In this document: positions 40,293-49,783 of the stretch, in pieces
Numbering within the stretch: the stretch's first letter is position 1
Layout of the letters: each line of letters opens with the position of its first letter
Source of the DNA: JAZGGS01 sp963749485
Lineage (GTDB): Bacteria > Bacteroidota > Ignavibacteria > Ignavibacteriales > Ignavibacteriaceae
Assembly: GCA_963749485.1 (NCBI GenBank)
Contig: CAVVMV010000013.1
Span: 62,001-126,000 of the forward strand
DNA length: 64,000 bases
Reading direction: 5' to 3'
Notes under the pieces: generated by a model
Database searches by the model: none
What the model was told of the DNA's origin: nothing
Seen by the model: only the letters and a program-made list of their open reading frames with translations
Made by a program: the position numbers and the translations under genes

Positions 40293-40928
40293 TCAGCTTA
40301 CCTCCATCGCTGTATGTGTTAATTCAAGCTGAATTTCTCTAAGTAGATTTTTTAAAAATGTCTTCCTGATGAAACGGTGAAGTACCATTAAGCTTTATAG
40401 ATTCACGATGCTGTTTTGTGGGATAACCTTTATTATTTTCCCAATAATAATCAGGATATTCGACAGCCAGTTCTTTCATAATTCTATCGCGGGTCACTTT
40501 GGCAACAATCGATGCAGCGGCAATCGAGAAAGATTTTGCATCACCTTTAACGACAGGAATTACCGGTACTGAATAATCAAATTTTTTATTGCCGTCTGCC
40601 AAGATTAGATCGGGTTGTACTTTTAACGCTTCCACCGATTGCCTCATGGCAAGAAGCGAAGCATTAAGAATATTTATTTCATCTATTATTTCTGCAGGAA
40701 CCACCGAAACCGAATGCGCTATCGATTTTTTTATAATCTTTCCGAATAATCATCTCTTCGTTTTTCACTCAGCACTTTTGAATCATTAACTCCTTTAATT
40801 ACAACATCAGGTGAGAAAATAACTGCTGCTGCTACAACAGGTCCGGCAAGCGGTCCCCTGCCTGCTTCATCAACACCTGCAACAAGCTGTATCTTTTTGT
40901 TTAAATATTTTTTATCAAAATTTTTCAT
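40293..40928 (-). CDS. rnhB: ribonuclease HII, frameshifted
   Basis: Removes misincorporated ribonucleotides and RNA primers from DNA. The catalytic motif VAGVDEAGRGPLAGPVVAAAV is followed by NDSKVLSEKRR, LNASLLAMRQSVEAL, ILADGNKK and SIAAASIVAKVTRDR, with the catalytic acidic residues in place. Frame changes lie near 40730 and 40350. Beyond the second the C-terminus continues NLLREIQLELTHTAMEVS to a TGA at 40293, three bases before yraN. About 212 residues, normal. The ATG at 40928 overlaps the upstream UbiA-type stop by four bases. Confidence 0.92.
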
Positions 40929-41764
40929 TTACCAAGTAAGATTGCAATTAAACCGATGAACATATTCAGTTTTAATATAGTACTTATTTTATTCAATTTA
41001 GATGAAGAATGATCTTTAAATAGAATTTTCAGATTATAAATAAGAAGCGGATTAACAACTGCCATAATAAGTATAATGAATTCAATTTTATATAAACGGG
41101 TTATAAAAGGATAAAGAGTAACAAGAAAAAGAATAACGGTTAGTTCCACAACAAGTAGTTTTGAGCTATTAAACCCAAACTTGCCGGGAAATGTGATCAC
41201 TCCCTGCTTAAGATCGCCTTCAACATCCTGCATATCTTTAACAATTTCTCGAATTAAATTAATAAGAAAGGCAAAAATTGCTGGAATAATTGCGGCAAGA
41301 GGGTTGTTAACTACCACTCCGCCGTAAATAAAAACCAGCCCGGTTAAAATTGAAACAATTAAGTTTCCAAGGATTGGGACCATTTTAAAATAATAAGAAT
41401 ATAGAAGCAACAAAACTGTTGCAGATAATGCAATTACAAATGCAGGCAGGTTAATAAAAAATGAAAGTAAAAGTGCAATAAAAGTAAGTAAAACATATTC
41501 AGCTTTTGCCTGGCTGACTGTAATTTTGCCTGTGATCAGAGGTCTTTCGGGATGGTTTACTTTATCTATTGCGATATCTTTTATATCGTTAATAATATTT
41601 CCCGCTGATAAAGTAAGTGATGCGGAAAAAGCTGCAAGGATTATTTTATAAACCTGGTATTCTCCATCAATACAAATAGCAGCAGCTACAATCACTGAAA
41701 GAAAAGTAATTGCAAAATTAACAGGACGGATTATTTGTATAAATGATTTTAAGGTGGAAATCAA
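40925..41764 (-). CDS. UbiA-family prenyltransferase, geranylgeranylglycerol-phosphate type
   Basis: Multi-pass membrane prenyltransferase of 279 residues with eight or nine hydrophobic segments. The first Asp-rich motif is NIINDIKDIAIDKVNHPERPL and the second REIVKDMQDVEGD. This pattern matches the geranylgeranylglycerol-phosphate geranylgeranyltransferase subgroup known from archaea and found in some FCB bacteria. Other UbiA functions (menaquinone, heme or chlorophyll prenylation) are possible. No ATG is available: the frame opens at TTG (41764), which I take as the start. Its stop overlaps rnhB by four bases. Confidence 0.75.
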   Translation of the reverse strand: MISTLKSFIQIIRPVNFAITFLSVIVAAAICIDGEYQVYKIILAAFSASLTLSAGNIINDIKDIAIDKVNHPERPLITGKITVSQAKAEYVLLTFIALLLSFFINLPAFVIALSATVLLLLYSYYFKMVPILGNLIVSILTGLVFIYGGVVVNNPLAAIIPAIFAFLINLIREIVKDMQDVEGDLKQGVITFPGKFGFNSSKLLVVELTVILFLVTLYPFITRLYKIEFIILIMAVVNPLLIYNLKILFKDHSSSKLNKISTILKLNMFIGLIAILLGK

Positions 41765-41855
41765 AACAGATATTTAAAAATTAATAGCAATAATCCATTA
41801 CCCGAATTTAATAAACACTAACTGAGCTATCAATTTTTAGTGCTGGTTAAGCTGA

Positions 41856-42065
41856 TTATTTATCAAATTCAATATCTTTGTGTGAACCATCGCAGTATGG
41901 CTTGTTCTTCGAACCGCCGCAACGGCACAAAGCTGACTTTCCTTCCTTCAAAGTTTCCGTCCCATCTTTATCTACAATAAGAACTGTTCCACTTACAATA
42001 TAAGGTCCGCCTTGTTTTACTTCTATTTTAACCTGGTTCTGTTGTGTGTTTTCGTTTTGTTCCAT
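41856..42065 (-). CDS. CDGSH iron-sulfur domain protein
   Basis: Small [2Fe-2S] protein of 69 residues. The CDGSH motif is complete: Cys47, Cys49, Cys58 and His62 in CRCGGSKNKPYCDGSH, the 3Cys-1His cluster ligands. The preceding segment GGPYIVSGTVLIVDKDG is a small beta domain typical of the bacterial single-domain form. No membrane anchor is present. It lies alone between the Omp85 and UbiA genes. Electron transfer or cluster transfer is the family role. Confidence 0.92.
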   Translation of the reverse strand: MEQNENTQQNQVKIEVKQGGPYIVSGTVLIVDKDGTETLKEGKSALCRCGGSKNKPYCDGSHKDIEFDK

Positions 42066-42107
42066 TTTATTCTCCTTTTTATTATTAAGCAGATATTTAA
42101 TTATACC

Positions 42108-43873
42108 TTAAAACTCATTCACAATTCCAAAATGGAATTTCCCTTCGCTGAATGTTTCTCCCTGTGCGATTGCAAAGCTTACGCTGAGCAAACCTATTCC
42201 TGTTTCAACTGTTAATCCAACTCCATAACCAAAAATAAAATCTTCAGCACCTGCAACTCCCCGCTCAGGTTCTGCTTCTCTAAAATAATAACCGGAATCA
42301 AAAAACAAAAATGCATACGAGCGGCGGGTTATAAGCAGCCGGTATTCAAGGTTTGTCCATGCAGTTCGTGATCCTAAAAACTGGTCTTCACGGTAACCGC
42401 GCACAGACCTTGTACCTCCAAGCCGCCAGAGATCACTATCTTCAAAAAAAGCTCCTGTTAATTCTCTTCCACTAACGGTTATTGCAATAACATGCCTTCT
42501 GAAAATTTCATAAAAACCGCTAAAGCTCGCCGTAAGCCGTTGCAGGTTAATGCTGGTTTCCAGGTTGGGTGGAATGAACTCAGCCGGACCATTTATTTTT
42601 TTTCTGCTGAATGAATAGGAAGTTTCAAAAAGAAAGCCGCCCGTTGGCGAAAGCGGATCATCGCGGATATCAATTTTAAGACTTAACCCTGTTGTAAGAG
42701 CGGATGAGTTATAAACTGTAAATTTCGGTTCTTCTCTTTCTGTTGGAATAACCTCTTCGGAAACGACAAATCCCGCCGCAGAAATATCTTCGGTGGCTAA
42801 GTATTCCAAGCTACCGCCAATTTTCCGCTGAACATAAGTTGTATCCTGTATCCGTTGAAATAATTCTGCATTTAAATTAAATGGATAACTGAAAAGCCAT
42901 GGTTCCAAATATTTTAATTCAAGTTCCTGGGAATGTGCGATTGAGTTTCTGCCATCTTACTGCGGCAGCTCTTCCCGTTCCAAAAATATTTCTTAAAGTT
43001 ACATTCACTAGTCCTGTAACATATCCTTTTTCATCATCAGTTGAAGGGGGAATGTAACCGATAATTCCATCAAAGTTGTTCGTGTTTTTTTCTTTAACAT
43101 TTATAAGCAGCACCCCGTTGTTTTCAGAATCAAGATAGAAAGTAGGAAGCGGAACCGGGTCGAAGAATCTTAGCTTGTTCAATCGTTTAGGAAGGTCATC
43201 AACTTTTTCCTGCGAGTAACCTTCTCCGCTTTCAATTCTAAGTTCACGGATGATTACATAGTCTTTGGTAGAAGTGTTACCCTCTATTTCTATCCTATCA
43301 ATGCTGCTTTCACCTCCTTTTTCTAAAAGAAGATAAAGGTCGGCAAAATGTTCATCGCTTGTAGTATCATCATAAAGATGAACAGATGAGATGGTAAAAC
43401 TGGCAAACGGGAATCCATTATTTTCCAACCGGGTTAGCAATTCATTTATGTTTAGTTCAATCTCGAACTTATTGAAAACCTCACCTTCCAGATAAGAAAA
43501 AATCGAAATAATTTCTGATAAATCCGATGAATCTGAACTTGTTAGAAATACTTTATTAACAAAAGTAGGTGTGCCTTCATCAATATTTATTACCAAATCA
43601 ACTTTTTGCGAATCTTCTAATATTGTTACCGAGCTGCCTTCGAATGTGCTGTTAAGATAACCCTTGAGCGCAAAGCTCGCCGGCAATTCTCGATTTAGCG
43701 CTATCTAATAAACCGGGATAAAATTGGTTTCCTTTAAAAGTGCCTGCAAGATTTATAATTTCGCTATCGCTTAGCAGCGTGTTACCATTTACTTCTGTAT
43801 TATTTATTGTTTGAGCAGATAAAAAGAAAGGAAAACAGAAAAGGATAAGAAATTTTTTATTCAGGTTTATCAT
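42108..43873 (-). CDS. Omp85 family outer-membrane protein (BamA/TamA-like), frameshifted
   Basis: Outer-membrane beta-barrel with periplasmic POTRA domains, for assembly or secretion of proteins. Signal peptide residues 1-20, then POTRA-like modules (INNTEVNGNTLLSDSEIINLAG; IDRIEIEGNTSTKDYVIIREL) and a bacterial surface antigen barrel with LSLKIDIRDDPLSPTGGFLF and GGTRSVRGYREDQFLGSR, which contains the VRGY form of the conserved VRGF/Y turn. It ends in aromatic NEF. Frame changes are near 43670 and 42910. About 588 residues, closer to TamA than to full five-POTRA BamA. Its ATG overlaps the PfkB kinase by 17 bases. Confidence 0.82.
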
Positions 43874-44822
43874 TAATTACTTTCATCTTTTTACCAACCG
43901 CTTCCGGTTTAATCTTCCCGGTAAATTGATCTGCAGAAGTTTTTGGTACCCTGCACACATCAAACATTCCGGCATTTGCAGTTCCTAAAGAAGTTGCGAG
44001 GATAAGCTGCTCTATAAAAGTTACCTGGTGATGCCATCCGTAAACAATACCGGAAGTAAATGCATCACCGCTTCCTGTTGGATCTATAGCTGCAATTTTA
44101 GGGACTGCAACTTTATAATGAAAGTCAAAATTGGAAGAGTAGAATTGATTTTCTCCATCAGTAAGGAATGTCTGTTTTACCCCTTTTGAATAAAGAAAAT
44201 CCAAATACTCTAATTTTTCTTTTTCTGTTTTTAAACTGATTTTAAGTGATGACTCTGTTTCTTGTACATTATTATGAATAACAGTTGGAGAAGCATCAAT
44301 ACAATTTTTAAGATGATCTCCATAAGTATCACAAACTGAAATTTTACCATGTTTGTTTGCAATTTTAATTCCTGCAGGAAATATTGAATCAGCCTGCTTA
44401 CACGGAGAACTGCCTGAAAAAACTACAATCGCAGAGTTTGCAATCATCTTTTCCAGTTTCAAAAGGAATGCATCGACTTCATCTTTTGATATTTCAGGAT
44501 CTTCACCAAAGAAGGAACTTACAGAGGGTTCAGAGGAGTTAATAATTACAGCACAATCGCGGGTTTCTGATTTTGTTGATATAAATGAAAAGCTTATCTC
44601 TTCATTCTTAAGAGAATTGCGAAAAGCTTTACCATTAGCGCCGCCAAGAAAAGTCAGCGCAATGTTTTGCACATTTAATTCGTTTAGCTGCCTGCTAACA
44701 TTTATGCCTTTTCCTCCGGCTTGAAGAGTTACAATGCCGTTCCTGTTTTGATGATGGAGTGATACCTTTTGATATTCATATCTTCTTTCCAGCAGCGGAT
44801 TAATTGTTACAGTTAATACCAT
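43857..44822 (-). CDS. 1-phosphofructokinase family hexose kinase (PfkB)
   Basis: Ribokinase-fold sugar kinase of 321 residues, intact. It begins VLTVTINPLLERRYEY, has the substrate-binding QAGGKGINVSRQLNEL, and the catalytic signature IDPTGSGDAFTSGIVYGW with the GSGD base. This is the FruK/LacC subgroup acting on fructose-1-phosphate, fructose-6-phosphate or tagatose-6-phosphate. Which one is not decidable here. In most 1-phosphofructokinases the start reads TLTLNPALD. The Leu-Leu-Glu variant here suggests a divergent member. It overlaps the Omp85 gene. Confidence 0.85.
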   Translation of the reverse strand: MVLTVTINPLLERRYEYQKVSLHHQNRNGIVTLQAGGKGINVSRQLNELNVQNIALTFLGGANGKAFRNSLKNEEISFSFISTKSETRDCAVIINSSEPSVSSFFGEDPEISKDEVDAFLLKLEKMIANSAIVVFSGSSPCKQADSIFPAGIKIANKHGKISVCDTYGDHLKNCIDASPTVIHNNVQETESSLKISLKTEKEKLEYLDFLYSKGVKQTFLTDGENQFYSSNFDFHYKVAVPKIAAIDPTGSGDAFTSGIVYGWHHQVTFIEQLILATSLGTANAGMFDVCRVPKTSADQFTGKIKPEAVGKKMKVINDKPE

Positions 44823-44916
44823 AAGGTTTTCAGCAGATGGTTGGATTAGCTAAATTTTTTGTGCAAAGGAATTTTTAAGACTGTTTTGATGCCTGCTTAT
44901 AATTTAAAACATATTA

Positions 44917-46189
44917 TCAGTACCGATACCTGAACAGATCACCGTATAGAGGCGTTGTAAGACGGTAATCACCAAAACCTGTTTCATCAATAAATATAAA
45001 ACTATGATTAAGATCGTAATACTGCCAAACCTCGTACGGTTTCGAATCATATTCAAACGGGTGCCGGTCTATATTATTGGGTGAACCAAGAATAATGAAT
45101 ACCATTCCCCTGTCCGAACGCCATCCTTCAACGTAATGTGAAAAGTGTTCATCAGCATAGGCAACTCTTCTAAAATATTCTTCAAACGCCTGGTTCTGTT
45201 CATTTGTAGGATTAGGATCCTTGTCCTTCCAGAACTCAACAAATCTTTTTGATTTTATATCATCAGTTTCCGCTTCTTTTACATAATCCATCTCATCCGG
45301 GCTGGCAATATACCTTAACTGCTCTACCGCTTTATCCAGATCCTGAATTGTTCTTGGCACCCCGATCCACCTGGAAATAAATGATTTAGCTACAGAACTA
45401 ATTATCTGGTCTTCATTATCTTTTAAATAAACATGAAGAAGATATTTACCCAGGTTTAGTTTAACATCTTCAAAAGTAAAAAACATTTGGTTAATTCCAT
45501 GCTGAACCGGTTTCTTTTCGCTAGCCTGGAATAAAACCTCCTTATCCATATTCGAAACCATGTACTCCAGTGTAACTTCAGAAGCAGAATCAGAATAGAT
45601 TTCGAAGAAGAATGGTATGCCATCTACATCTACAAAAACATGCCTGGTAATGTTCGGAATAATTTTGTTGCTTCCCTCAACAACCTTGTTTTGCGCAATA
45701 AGCATAACATCGCTTAGTGATGGATTTATTGAAAGATCGCGAACAGTAAAAAGATTTTCTGAATAGATTTCTTCGCGTGAATCTTTATCCATTACTGCAG
45801 TTTTTATTAAATAATTTCCAGGTTTTAAATTGAATGACCTGTGACTCAAATTAAAATTCTTAGCAGCAACAGATTCATCGAAACTGTAAGCAACTATTTT
45901 TTCGCTCCATATTTTTTCAGTTTGCAAATTCTCTTTTTCTTCATCATAAACAGAAACAGTTACTGTATAAGCTGCTTCAAATCCTTTACCGGTTTTAACA
46001 AACTGTACATCCTGGTAAGGTACATGGATGAACACATCCAGTTTAGTTTTTCCATCTTCACCGGCAAAGTTTAAAAAATCCTGGAAATACTTTGCACCGC
46101 CAATGGGCAAGTTATACAGATCTTCAACTTGAGCATGCAAGACTGCTCAAAGTAAAAATGGAAACGAGTATTGCAGTTAATATTTTCAT
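44917..46189 (-). CDS. GWxTD domain protein, secreted, one frameshift
   Basis: Exported protein with a C-terminal GWxTD domain, characteristic of FCB bacteria. The domain reads YVEGWRSDRGMVFIILGSPNNIDRHPFE then YEVWQYYDLNHSFIFID, with Ser replacing Thr in the motif. The N-terminal signal MKILTAILVSIFTLSS begins at the ATG at 46189. A frame change near 46145 joins it to HAQVEDLYNLP. The central part is beta-rich. About 424 residues. It is the last gene of a long minus-strand run and follows rimO by 13 bases. Function unknown. Confidence 0.82.
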
Positions 46190-46202
46190 TTTTTTATCTC
46201 CA

Positions 46203-47501
46203 TTATTTTTCAACCACATCGGCAAAAAGATCATATTCATTATAATCGTAAACTTCAGATAAATAAAATTCGCCGATTTTCAATTTTCTGTTTTTTACTG
46301 GAATAAGCACTTCCCCGTCAACTTCCGGAGCATCCCTATATGATCGTCCAATATAGAAATCTCCTTCCACAGCTTCAACTAACACTTTTAGTTTTTTTCC
46401 TTTTAACTCACTATTTTTCTTAAGTGATACTTCCTTTTGCAATTCCATTATTTTATCTCTGCGTTCAAGTTTTTCCTCTTGTGGTACAGTGTCGCCCATT
46501 TCGTAGCTAACGGTGTTTTCTTCCTGCGAATAATCAAAAGTACCAACTCTATCGAATTGTGCATCATTAATAAATTCGCACAACTCATTAAACTCTTTTT
46601 CTGTTTCGTTAGGATATCCAACAATAAAAGTTGTTCTCAAAATAAGTCCCGGTATTCCCTCTCTTAATTTATTAACTAAATCGAGAGTCTGTTTTTTTGT
46701 TATTCCTCTTCTCATCGATTTTAGCACGCTGTCTGAAATATGCTGTAAAGGGATATCTATATAGTTACAAATTTTTTCATTCGATGCAATCTCATTAATA
46801 AGATCTTCAGGAAAACGGGATGGATAAGCATACATAATTCTTATCCATTCGATTCCGTTTATTTTGCTAAGTTTATTCAGAAGTTCGGCAAGATTTTGTT
46901 TATTGTAAAGGTCTTTTCCATAACCGGTAGTATCCTGTGCTATAATAACCAGTTCGCGGGTATTATTGGAAGCTAAAAATTCTGCTTCGCGCACAAGTTC
47001 TTCAATTGGTTTAGATTTATGATTACCGCGCATAATTGGAATAGCACAAAACGAACATGGTCGATCGCAGCCTTCTGAGATTTTTAGGTAAGCAGTGTGA
47101 GAAGGAGTTGTAATAACCCTTTCACCCAGAAGGTTATATTTTAATTCGCCGCCAAGCTCTTTTACAATTCCTTCAAAATTTTCTGTGCCAAAATAGATAT
47201 CAACTTCCGGTATCTCTTTTTGTAACTCACTTTTATATCTTTCTGAAAGGCAACCAGCTACAATGACTTTTTTTGTTTTGCCTTCGTTCTTCCAGTTTAC
47301 GGCTTTCAATATTGTATCAACTGATTCTTCTTTAGCTGCTTCTATAAATCCGCATGTATTAATTATAATTGCATCAGATTTATCAGGATCGTCCTGCAAG
47401 CCGATATTATTTGCCTGCAGTTGTCTCATCAATCTTTCGGAATCAACTGTGTTTTTAGAACAGCCAAGTGTAATAACACTTACATTTTTACGTTTTTTCA
47501 T
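46203..47501 (-). CDS. rimO: ribosomal protein S12 methylthiotransferase
   Basis: Radical SAM enzyme that adds a methylthio group to an aspartate of ribosomal protein S12. Intact, 432 residues. The N-terminal UPF0004 domain carries the auxiliary-cluster cysteines in TLGCSKNTVDSE (Cys14), NTCGFIEAAKEES and VAGCLSERY. The radical SAM motif is EGCDRPCSFCAIPIMRG. Then come IRIMYAYPSRFPEDLI, IDIPLQH, MRRGITK and a TRAM domain at the C-terminus (about 370-432). CSKNTVDSE, rather than CQMN, distinguishes RimO from MiaB, also present at 57838. Located after cdsA. Confidence 0.96.
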   Translation of the reverse strand: MKKRKNVSVITLGCSKNTVDSERLMRQLQANNIGLQDDPDKSDAIIINTCGFIEAAKEESVDTILKAVNWKNEGKTKKVIVAGCLSERYKSELQKEIPEVDIYFGTENFEGIVKELGGELKYNLLGERVITTPSHTAYLKISEGCDRPCSFCAIPIMRGNHKSKPIEELVREAEFLASNNTRELVIIAQDTTGYGKDLYNKQNLAELLNKLSKINGIEWIRIMYAYPSRFPEDLINEIASNEKICNYIDIPLQHISDSVLKSMRRGITKKQTLDLVNKLREGIPGLILRTTFIVGYPNETEKEFNELCEFINDAQFDRVGTFDYSQEENTVSYEMGDTVPQEEKLERRDKIMELQKEVSLKKNSELKGKKLKVLVEAVEGDFYIGRSYRDAPEVDGEVLIPVKNRKLKIGEFYLSEVYDYNEYDLFADVVEK

Positions 47502-47515
47502 TTAGGCAATTAATT

Positions 47516-48337
47516 TCAACTAAAATATTTTAAATATAACCAGATGGCAGGTGCAGAAAATAGGAGCGAGTCGAACCGATCAAAAATTCCGCCATGACCG
47601 GGAATGATGGAAGAAGAATCTTTTACGCCGGCATCTCTTTTTATGCTGGATTCTACAAGGTCGCCAAGTTGACCAATAATCCCAATAATAATTCCCAACA
47701 CAATTACATTTGTCCAGGAAAGAAAATCTAAAACGATTAGTTTTGCCAGAAGCATTGTTAAAATTGCAAATAAAAATCCTAACAGTGCTCCTTCCCAGCT
47801 TTTGTTAGGACTAATGCGTGGGAACAATTTATGTTTTCCGAGAGCAGTGCCTCCAAAAAATGCAGCAGAATCACAAACCCAAATTGTGGTTAACATCGAA
47901 ATTATTACATATCCTCCCCTTGGGTAAAGCTCGTTAATGTTCGGGTAAAATTCGCGGATTGCGATTAATGCTGAAGAAAATAAACCGATATATAAAATTC
48001 CAAAAAAGGTTGCCCCAAGATTTTTAACAACCGAACCTTTATTACGAAACAATTCAATCATCAACAGTAAAAGAACAATGACAAAGAGCAGCGGGATAAA
48101 ATCAACTGTGTGATAAAACTGGTTTGTTATGATTATACAAACTGCAAAAAGCCCGAACCAAAGATTGACGTTTGCAATATTCTTCTTAACCATTCCACTG
48201 AATTCGTAGTATGAAATTAATCCAATTGCCAGTGTAAAAAAGAAGAAATAGTAACTGCCAAAGTAACTTGCAAGAACGATTAATGGAATAGCAAAAATAG
48301 AAACTATTACTCGTGTGGCTGTATTACTAATCGCCAT
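47516..48337 (-). CDS. cdsA: phosphatidate cytidylyltransferase
   Basis: Makes CDP-diacylglycerol from phosphatidate and CTP for phospholipid synthesis. Integral membrane protein of 273 residues with about eight helices. The C-terminal signature is present: RISPNKSWEGALLGF, GQLGDLVESSIKRDAGVKDSSSIIPGHGGIFDRFDSLLF. Intact. The ATG overlaps the upstream zinc-ribbon gene by 11 bases. The stop precedes rimO by 15 bases, so it lies within a continuous minus-strand unit. Confidence 0.95.
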   Translation of the reverse strand: MAISNTATRVIVSIFAIPLIVLASYFGSYYFFFFTLAIGLISYYEFSGMVKKNIANVNLWFGLFAVCIIITNQFYHTVDFIPLLFVIVLLLLMIELFRNKGSVVKNLGATFFGILYIGLFSSALIAIREFYPNINELYPRGGYVIISMLTTIWVCDSAAFFGGTALGKHKLFPRISPNKSWEGALLGFLFAILTMLLAKLIVLDFLSWTNVIVLGIIIGIIGQLGDLVESSIKRDAGVKDSSSIIPGHGGIFDRFDSLLFSAPAIWLYLKYFS

Positions 48338-48686
48338 TCTCCTCTTCGGTTGAACTTTCCTGGTTCTTAACGCTGGTTATAAAATCAAGTGCTGGTTGTA
48401 CATCAACTTTTTTAACCAACAATTTTACAACCGAGAAATCACCCGGAGCTGGAAAGTTATGATCTTTTTGGGAGAGCATTGTTGCTGCAATCCCAGCACT
48501 TTCTAAATTATCCTTAAGCATTTCAACATCTATCTCGTTGAATGATGTATAAACGAGCACCCAATCGTCTTCATTAAGCTCATTGTACTTTTTTAATTCA
48601 GCAGCATCAACAAGATGTGTGTTACAATCAGGGCAAATTACAATACCTTCCACGTATTCATAATTACAATTTGGGCAAACCGGCAT
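48327..48686 (-). CDS. zinc-ribbon and DUF2007 domain protein
   Basis: A 119-residue protein with an N-terminal zinc ribbon (Cys4, Cys7, Cys18, Cys21 in CPNCNYEYVEGIVICPDC) and a DUF2007-like domain (DWVLVYTSFNEIDVEMLKDN, IAATMLSQKDH, VKKVDVQPALDFI). GGAGG precedes the ATG, giving a clear start. It lies between the CPBP protease and cdsA, overlapping cdsA by 11 bases. Proposed role for DUF2007 is signalling, but evidence is thin. Confidence 0.8.
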   Translation of the reverse strand: MPVCPNCNYEYVEGIVICPDCNTHLVDAAELKKYNELNEDDWVLVYTSFNEIDVEMLKDNLESAGIAATMLSQKDHNFPAPGDFSVVKLLVKKVDVQPALDFITSVKNQESSTEEENGD

Positions 48687-48694
48687 AATGCCTC

Positions 48695-49660
48695 CTAAGT
48701 TGTTTTATTTTTTTTATAATACCTTTTAATAAAAAATACTACTATTCCGAATAAAGATAACATTATAAAGAAATATATGATATTTGCATTCAAAGCGCTT
48801 GTGTCGGTTGTATCTACGCTGAAAATTTCGTCATCACCAATAATAAAGTAAAGCAGCACAGCTGTAAAGTTATTTAAAAAGTGAAGAATGATAGGGATGA
48901 ATAGAGATTTGCTGAGATATGCTGCAAATCCAAAGTATAATCCGAGAGTGATGAGCGGTAATATTCCATAAGGACTAAAATGATATAATCCAAAAAATAT
49001 TGCTGTAACAGCGGCAGCTTTAAATGGTGAAATTTTATGCTCAAAACTTCTCTGTATATAACCTCTGAACATCACTTCTTCGGACAAAGCAGGAACAACA
49101 GCAATTACTATAATTACCAGGATCATTTCAGGCACGTTGTCTGCTGACAGCAGGTTCCCGAAAGTTTTTTCAACAAGTTCATTTAAGGAATCGAACATAG
49201 ATTTTATAGAGTTTATAAATTCAGAACTTGAAGCCCATTTTTCTATAAAGAAGTTTTGAATGTATAAATAACTTTGAAGGAGCGGTGTTAAAACAATTAT
49301 TCCCACAATAAATAAGAATACTTCGCGCCAGTTAGGAATTTTAATGTTAATAACTTTTGAAACGTCTCCGTAAATCCATTTTGCAAAGAGCAATGCAGGA
49401 AGAAGAATAAAAAGAATTTGTCCCGCCATAGTCATCAGCCGTAAACCGTTAACCGGCGCAGCTTCCAGATCAAAACCAAATATTAATAGTGTTAATGCGC
49501 CGCCAATAATCTGGTAGAGGAAAAAGCCTCCAACAAGCCCAAGGAAAGCTGCTGCCAGCGGAGATATTAACGGGTAAATATCCGGTTTGCCGTAGGAATC
49601 ATTATTATTTTCTAAATGATCCTGTTCTTCATTTTCGGGATTAGTTTTTAAGTCATCCAT
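48695..49660 (-). CDS. CPBP family intramembrane metalloprotease
   Basis: Membrane protein of 321 residues with a CPBP (CAAX protease/bacteriocin-processing) domain. The three conserved motifs are present: ALSEEVMFRGYIQRSFE (paired Glu and Arg), FGLYHFSPYGILPL (His) and IILHFLNN (His). Seven or eight helices. The N-terminal 28 residues are acidic and rich in Asn and Glu. It stands immediately before the zinc-ribbon gene (8 bases). Substrate unknown. In other bacteria the family cleaves peptides in the membrane or assists bacteriocin immunity. Confidence 0.88.
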   Translation of the reverse strand: MDDLKTNPENEEQDHLENNNDSYGKPDIYPLISPLAAAFLGLVGGFFLYQIIGGALTLLIFGFDLEAAPVNGLRLMTMAGQILFILLPALLFAKWIYGDVSKVINIKIPNWREVFLFIVGIIVLTPLLQSYLYIQNFFIEKWASSSEFINSIKSMFDSLNELVEKTFGNLLSADNVPEMILVIIVIAVVPALSEEVMFRGYIQRSFEHKISPFKAAAVTAIFFGLYHFSPYGILPLITLGLYFGFAAYLSKSLFIPIILHFLNNFTAVLLYFIIGDDEIFSVDTTDTSALNANIIYFFIMLSLFGIVVFFIKRYYKKNKTT

Positions 49661-49733
49661 TAAATTTTTATAAAAGTAACGTGGATAATTATAATGAAGT
49701 TAAAGATAAGAAATTATAGACTCAACAATAAAA

Positions 49734-49761
49734 AAAGGAAGAAGCATTTGCCTCTTCCTTT
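49734..49761 (-). terminator. intrinsic terminator after the DUF3108 gene
   Basis: On the minus strand AAAGGAAGAG is followed by a short loop and CTTCTTCCTTT plus a T run (the plus strand starts with seven A). It lies 23 bases after the DUF3108 stop and separates that transcript from the CPBP-cdsA-rimO unit. Confidence 0.78.
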
Positions 49762-49783
49762 AAAATTTTGATGTAAAAATTTT

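Noticed and set aside
44353..44724. 123-codon plus-strand ORF opposite the PfkB kinase
   Set aside because: The minus strand encodes the complete PfkB signature. The antisense frame has no recognisable domain.
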